Shown here piece by piece: positions 61,643 through 64,000 of a stretch of 64,000 nucleotides of DNA. Source of the DNA: WJJR01 sp964440935 (GTDB lineage Bacteria; Zixibacteria; MSB-5A5; WJJR01); the NCBI GenBank assembly GCA_964440935.1, contig CAYTTY010000011.1:1-64000 (forward strand), written 5' to 3'. Made by a program: the position numbers and the translations under genes. How positions within the stretch are numbered: the stretch's first letter is position 1; every line of letters begins with the position of its first letter. The notes beneath the pieces were generated by a model. It did no database searches. It was not told the DNA's origin and was given only the letters and a program-made list of their open reading frames with translations.

Positions 61643-62293
61643 CTACTCAGAGGACGACAGTGTTTTGCGTACGTCATCGGGATCGGTGCTGGCAGGCCGT
61701 TTGAAAGTCATAATATCGGTGGTGCGACACCACTCGGGCCCGCCCATCCGTCCAACCAGTTTCAACGCGTCTGATTTCGGACGGTTCCCGTCGAGATACG
61801 AGTCATCGACATGGATACGCACGACGCGTCCGATGACCATCGAATTGGAACGCATGTCGACACTGCCCAACTCGATGATGTGCAGCAAGCGGCACTCGAG
61901 TGCGGCCGGTGATTGGGCAACACGCTTCGGTTTGACGACTTCCGACGGCGCACCGTCGATGCCCAACGCTTCCCATTCGTTGACTTCAGGTCCGAAATCA
62001 GCACTGGTGGCATTGGCCAGCGCCGCCAACTCTTCGGTCACCATGGAAATCACGAATTCGCTGGTTTCACGGATGTTGCGTAACGTGTCCTTGTTGACAC
62101 CCTTGCGACTGCCGGGGCCGATGGCGACCGTTGGCGGTGAAAACGAAAACGCATTGAAAAACGAAAACGGTGCGAGATTCGGTTGCCCGTTGGCGCCGAG
62201 TGTCGACACCCACGCGATCGGACGCGGGTAGACCAACCCGTTGATAAGGGCATTCAAGCCCTGGCGGTCGAGTTCATTCGGATCAAATATCAT
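61643..62293 (-). CDS. Flavin reductase-like/FMN-binding split-barrel protein
   Basis: 216 residues. PRPIAWVSTLGANGQPNLAP, FFNAFSFSPPTVAIG and KDTLRNIRETSEFVISMVTE are the hallmark stretches of the flavin-reductase-like family, which bind FMN. It may supply reduced flavin or act as an oxidoreductase of a catabolic intermediate. Overlaps the end of the upstream FAH-family gene (ATGA). Confidence 0.88.
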   Translation of the reverse strand: MIFDPNELDRQGLNALINGLVYPRPIAWVSTLGANGQPNLAPFSFFNAFSFSPPTVAIGPGSRKGVNKDTLRNIRETSEFVISMVTEELAALANATSADFGPEVNEWEALGIDGAPSEVVKPKRVAQSPAALECRLLHIIELGSVDMRSNSMVIGRVVRIHVDDSYLDGNRPKSDALKLVGRMGGPEWCRTTDIMTFKRPASTDPDDVRKTLSSSE

Positions 62294-63132
62294 GAGGCGT
62301 CATCAAATTGGTTGCGGAGCGTGCCGATCGGATCCATCGAAATCTCGACAACATCTCCCGGTTTCAAAAATGACGGTGGTTTCATTGCCGTGCCGACGCC
62401 GCCCGGAGTTCCCGTGGCGATCAGATCGCCCGGTTGCAAGTTAATGATCACAGAGAGATCGGCGATCAATTGCGGTACGCCGAAAACAAGATCCGACATC
62501 GGTGCGCGTTGCCGTTGTTCACCGTTGACTGTGGTGACGATTTCGGCGTTGGCAAAGTCGGGGAATTCATCGGGCGTAACCATCGCCGGACCGACCGGCG
62601 TGGAATGCTCCCACATCTTGCCGGCGAGGAACTGAATGGATCGTTTCTGGTAGTCGCGCATCGATACATCGTTGAGCAGTGTCAGGCCCGCGATGGCATC
62701 CCAAGCTCTTGCTTCCGGTATGTTGCGCCCGCCGGACCCGATGATGATACACAGTTCGCCTTCGTAGTCGACTTTGTCGGAGGCTTTCGGTAGTTCGACA
62801 GCGATCTCCGGATCGGTGAGCGACCGCGCCAGTTTGCCGAAATAGGTCGGCACTGACGGCAAATCGCGCCCCATCTCAAGGATGTGTTTGCGGTAGTTCA
62901 GGCCGACACAGATCACGGCCCCCGGTTCGAGGACCGGGCGAAAGAGGTCCGCATCGGCTGGCGCTTCGGAATTGGCACGGTCGGCAATCGACGGCCAGTC
63001 GCTTTCGCGACGCAACAAGTCGCCGATATCGCGATAGGCGTTGCCGGAGCTGTCGGTGATGATGAAACGGCCCTCGGCGCGCTCAATTGCGGCGGCCGGA
63101 CCGTCGGGTGTTCGCAGTGTGACAAGACGCAC
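62290..63132 (-). CDS. Fumarylacetoacetate hydrolase-family enzyme
   Basis: 280 residues; GTG start with AAGGA 7 nt upstream. FAH fold: VICVGLNYRKHILEMGRDLP, the metal ligands in KVDYEGELCIIIG, NDVSMRDYQKRS, IATGTPGGVGTAMKPP and LKPGDVVEISMDPIGTLRN. Members cleave C-C bonds of acylpyruvates (for example fumarylpyruvate in the gentisate pathway), which fits the dioxygenase encoded just upstream. No maleylpyruvate isomerase is seen in the window. Confidence 0.9.
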   Translation of the reverse strand: MRLVTLRTPDGPAAAIERAEGRFIITDSSGNAYRDIGDLLRRESDWPSIADRANSEAPADADLFRPVLEPGAVICVGLNYRKHILEMGRDLPSVPTYFGKLARSLTDPEIAVELPKASDKVDYEGELCIIIGSGGRNIPEARAWDAIAGLTLLNDVSMRDYQKRSIQFLAGKMWEHSTPVGPAMVTPDEFPDFANAEIVTTVNGEQRQRAPMSDLVFGVPQLIADLSVIINLQPGDLIATGTPGGVGTAMKPPSFLKPGDVVEISMDPIGTLRNQFDDAS

Positions 63133-63136
63133 AGTG

Positions 63137-64000
63137 TTATCCTTGTTTGTTCTCAGACTGTTCCTGGTAGAATCCCAGTGCTCTTAAGGCGGGATCATCG
63201 GTGAATGAAAAAAGCATCGCCGGTTCCGACGATGCGTTGATGTGTTCATGCACGGCCCAGCCTGGCAGCGCAAACGTGTCGCGTTCGTTCCACTCGATGC
63301 GTTGCCCGTCCATGATTGTTGTGCCGCTGCCACGGACTACGTGGTAAACCGCGCTCGTGGTGTGACGGTGCGCGTCGCTGTGAAACTTCGGTGGTAGCAG
63401 TTGCGCATAGCAGGCCATCGTCGGCAAGACCGACCCGCCGGTGATGGGATTCGAATACTCGAACAGAATTCCGTCGGTCGGCGATCCGGAGACACCATCG
63501 TTGAGCGCGTCGAGCAATATGCGCTCGGTGGCGCTCCATGGATATTTCGCCAACGGTGAGTAGTTCTTCGTCCAGTTGATCCATGACGGTCGCAACTGCC
63601 CGTGCGCATACTGACGCTCTGATTCATCGTCGGAGCGCGTGAGCTGTTGAGATTTCCTGTCCAGCGGCTGGAAGAACGAGCATTCCAAGCCGTTGACCAG
63701 CGGCAGATCGAGACCGTCGAGCCAGATCATCGGGGTACCGGTTTCGTTGCCGTGATCGTGGGCCGACCAGGCGGGTGTCAGCACCAAATCGCCGGGCTGC
63801 ATGGTCGACCGTTCACCATCGACCGCCGTGAAGGCCCCCGATCCCTCAACAACAAAGCGGATGGCGCTGGCCGAATGGTAGTGTGCCGGGGCAATTTCAT
63901 GGGGCAACACAAGCTGCAAGCCAGCGTAGAGGCGCGCCGTGGCTGCCGGCTTCCCGTTCAGTCCGGGGTTCTTTAAGATCAGGACGCGGCGTTCGGCCTC
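63137..64000 (-). CDS. Gentisate 1,2-dioxygenase-like bicupin (N-terminus beyond window)
   Basis: The visible 287 residues run off the window edge; the reading frame is open to 64000 (RRVLILKNPGLNGKPAATAR upstream of HEIAPAHYHSASAIRFVVEG). First cupin: APAHYH and the glycine-rich turn FVVEGSGAF. Second cupin: HRHTTSAVYHVVRGSGTTIM and a W-A-V-H-E-H segment. Interdomain motif WLDGLDLPLVNGLEC is typical of gentisate/salicylate/1-hydroxy-2-naphthoate dioxygenases, Fe(II) enzymes that open the ring between adjacent hydroxyl/carboxyl-bearing carbons. First visible gene of the catabolic block. Confidence 0.85.
   Translation of the reverse strand, partial: EAERRVLILKNPGLNGKPAATARLYAGLQLVLPHEIAPAHYHSASAIRFVVEGSGAFTAVDGERSTMQPGDLVLTPAWSAHDHGNETGTPMIWLDGLDLPLVNGLECSFFQPLDRKSQQLTRSDDESERQYAHGQLRPSWINWTKNYSPLAKYPWSATERILLDALNDGVSGSPTDGILFEYSNPITGGSVLPTMACYAQLLPPKFHSDAHRHTTSAVYHVVRGSGTTIMDGQRIEWNERDTFALPGWAVHEHINASSEPAMLFSFTDDPALRALGFYQEQSENKQG

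Noticed and set aside
1..64000. tRNA, rRNA or riboswitch genes
   Set aside because: No T-loop/anticodon arrangement or conserved rRNA segments were recognised; hairpins seen are repeats or terminators.

Overview
The window comes from a Gram-negative bacterium: it carries BamA, a Skp/OmpH chaperone and LpxD, and many secreted or lipoprotein signal peptides. The gene content is a respiratory chain built on alternative complex III (ACIII) and an A2-type caa3 oxidase, a Sec/lipoprotein-type (clade II) nitrous oxide reductase, and secreted proteins ending in phage-type tail-fibre chaperone domains. This fits the Fibrobacteres-Chlorobi-Bacteroidetes neighbourhood (for example Zixibacteria-like or Ignavibacteria-like lineages). 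That placement is inference; no 16S or other marker is present.

Layout. (1) 0.4-7.2 kb, minus strand: a signalling operon. It starts with a cytidylate-kinase-like/receiver fusion, then a Cache-type sensor kinase, a receiver, a degenerate kinase-like protein, another receiver and a CBS protein, and ends with a DASS/SLC13 anion transporter. (2) 7.4-16.2 kb: a palindromic repeat element, then four paralogous secreted proteins with a shared N-terminal domain and a C-terminal S74 chaperone-like domain. Three of them have long glycine-rich head-like repeats. (3) 16.4-18.7 kb: a flippase-like membrane protein and an MFS transporter. (4) 19.0-26.4 kb: a nos operon, read as Rrf2 regulator, COX4-cytochrome c fusion, nosZ, membrane protein, nosL, nosD, nosF, nosY. 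(5) 26.6-27.2 kb: two abutting repeat elements. (6) 27.3-41.8 kb: one long operon, actABCDEF, a small membrane protein, a SCO protein, ctaC, ctaD, ctaE, a COX4 subunit, ctaA, a second SCO protein and a DUF420 protein. (7) 42.5-47.1 kb, plus strand: type II NADH dehydrogenase, a GH15-like glycosidase and an ECF sigma/anti-sigma pair. (8) 47.2-52.7 kb, minus strand: two secreted proteins (one with a dockerin-like motif), a frameshifted HigB-like toxin with an intact HigA/ImmA antitoxin, and uvrB, whose 3' end has a diverged partial copy beyond the toxin-antitoxin pair. (9) 53.0-57.6 kb, plus strand: rplU, bamA, skp, lpxD behind a near-consensus promoter. (10) 57.9-64 kb, minus strand: a probable aromatic-ring catabolic operon (gentisate-type dioxygenase cut by the window edge, FAH-family hydrolase, flavin reductase, FAD monooxygenase, aldehyde dehydrogenase) with an epimerase.

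How it fits together: NDH-2 would feed quinol to ACIII, which passes electrons through cytochrome c domains to the caa3 oxidase. A second copy of the small oxidase subunit IV, fused to a cytochrome c and placed directly before nosZ, looks like a dedicated branch from the same chain to N2O reduction, under an Rrf2-type sensor. This fusion, the kinase-like/receiver signalling operon with two domains that have lost their usual nucleotide-binding residues, the self-cleaving-chaperone surface proteins and a nested palindromic repeat family are the most interesting items. No tRNA, rRNA or CRISPR array was seen.
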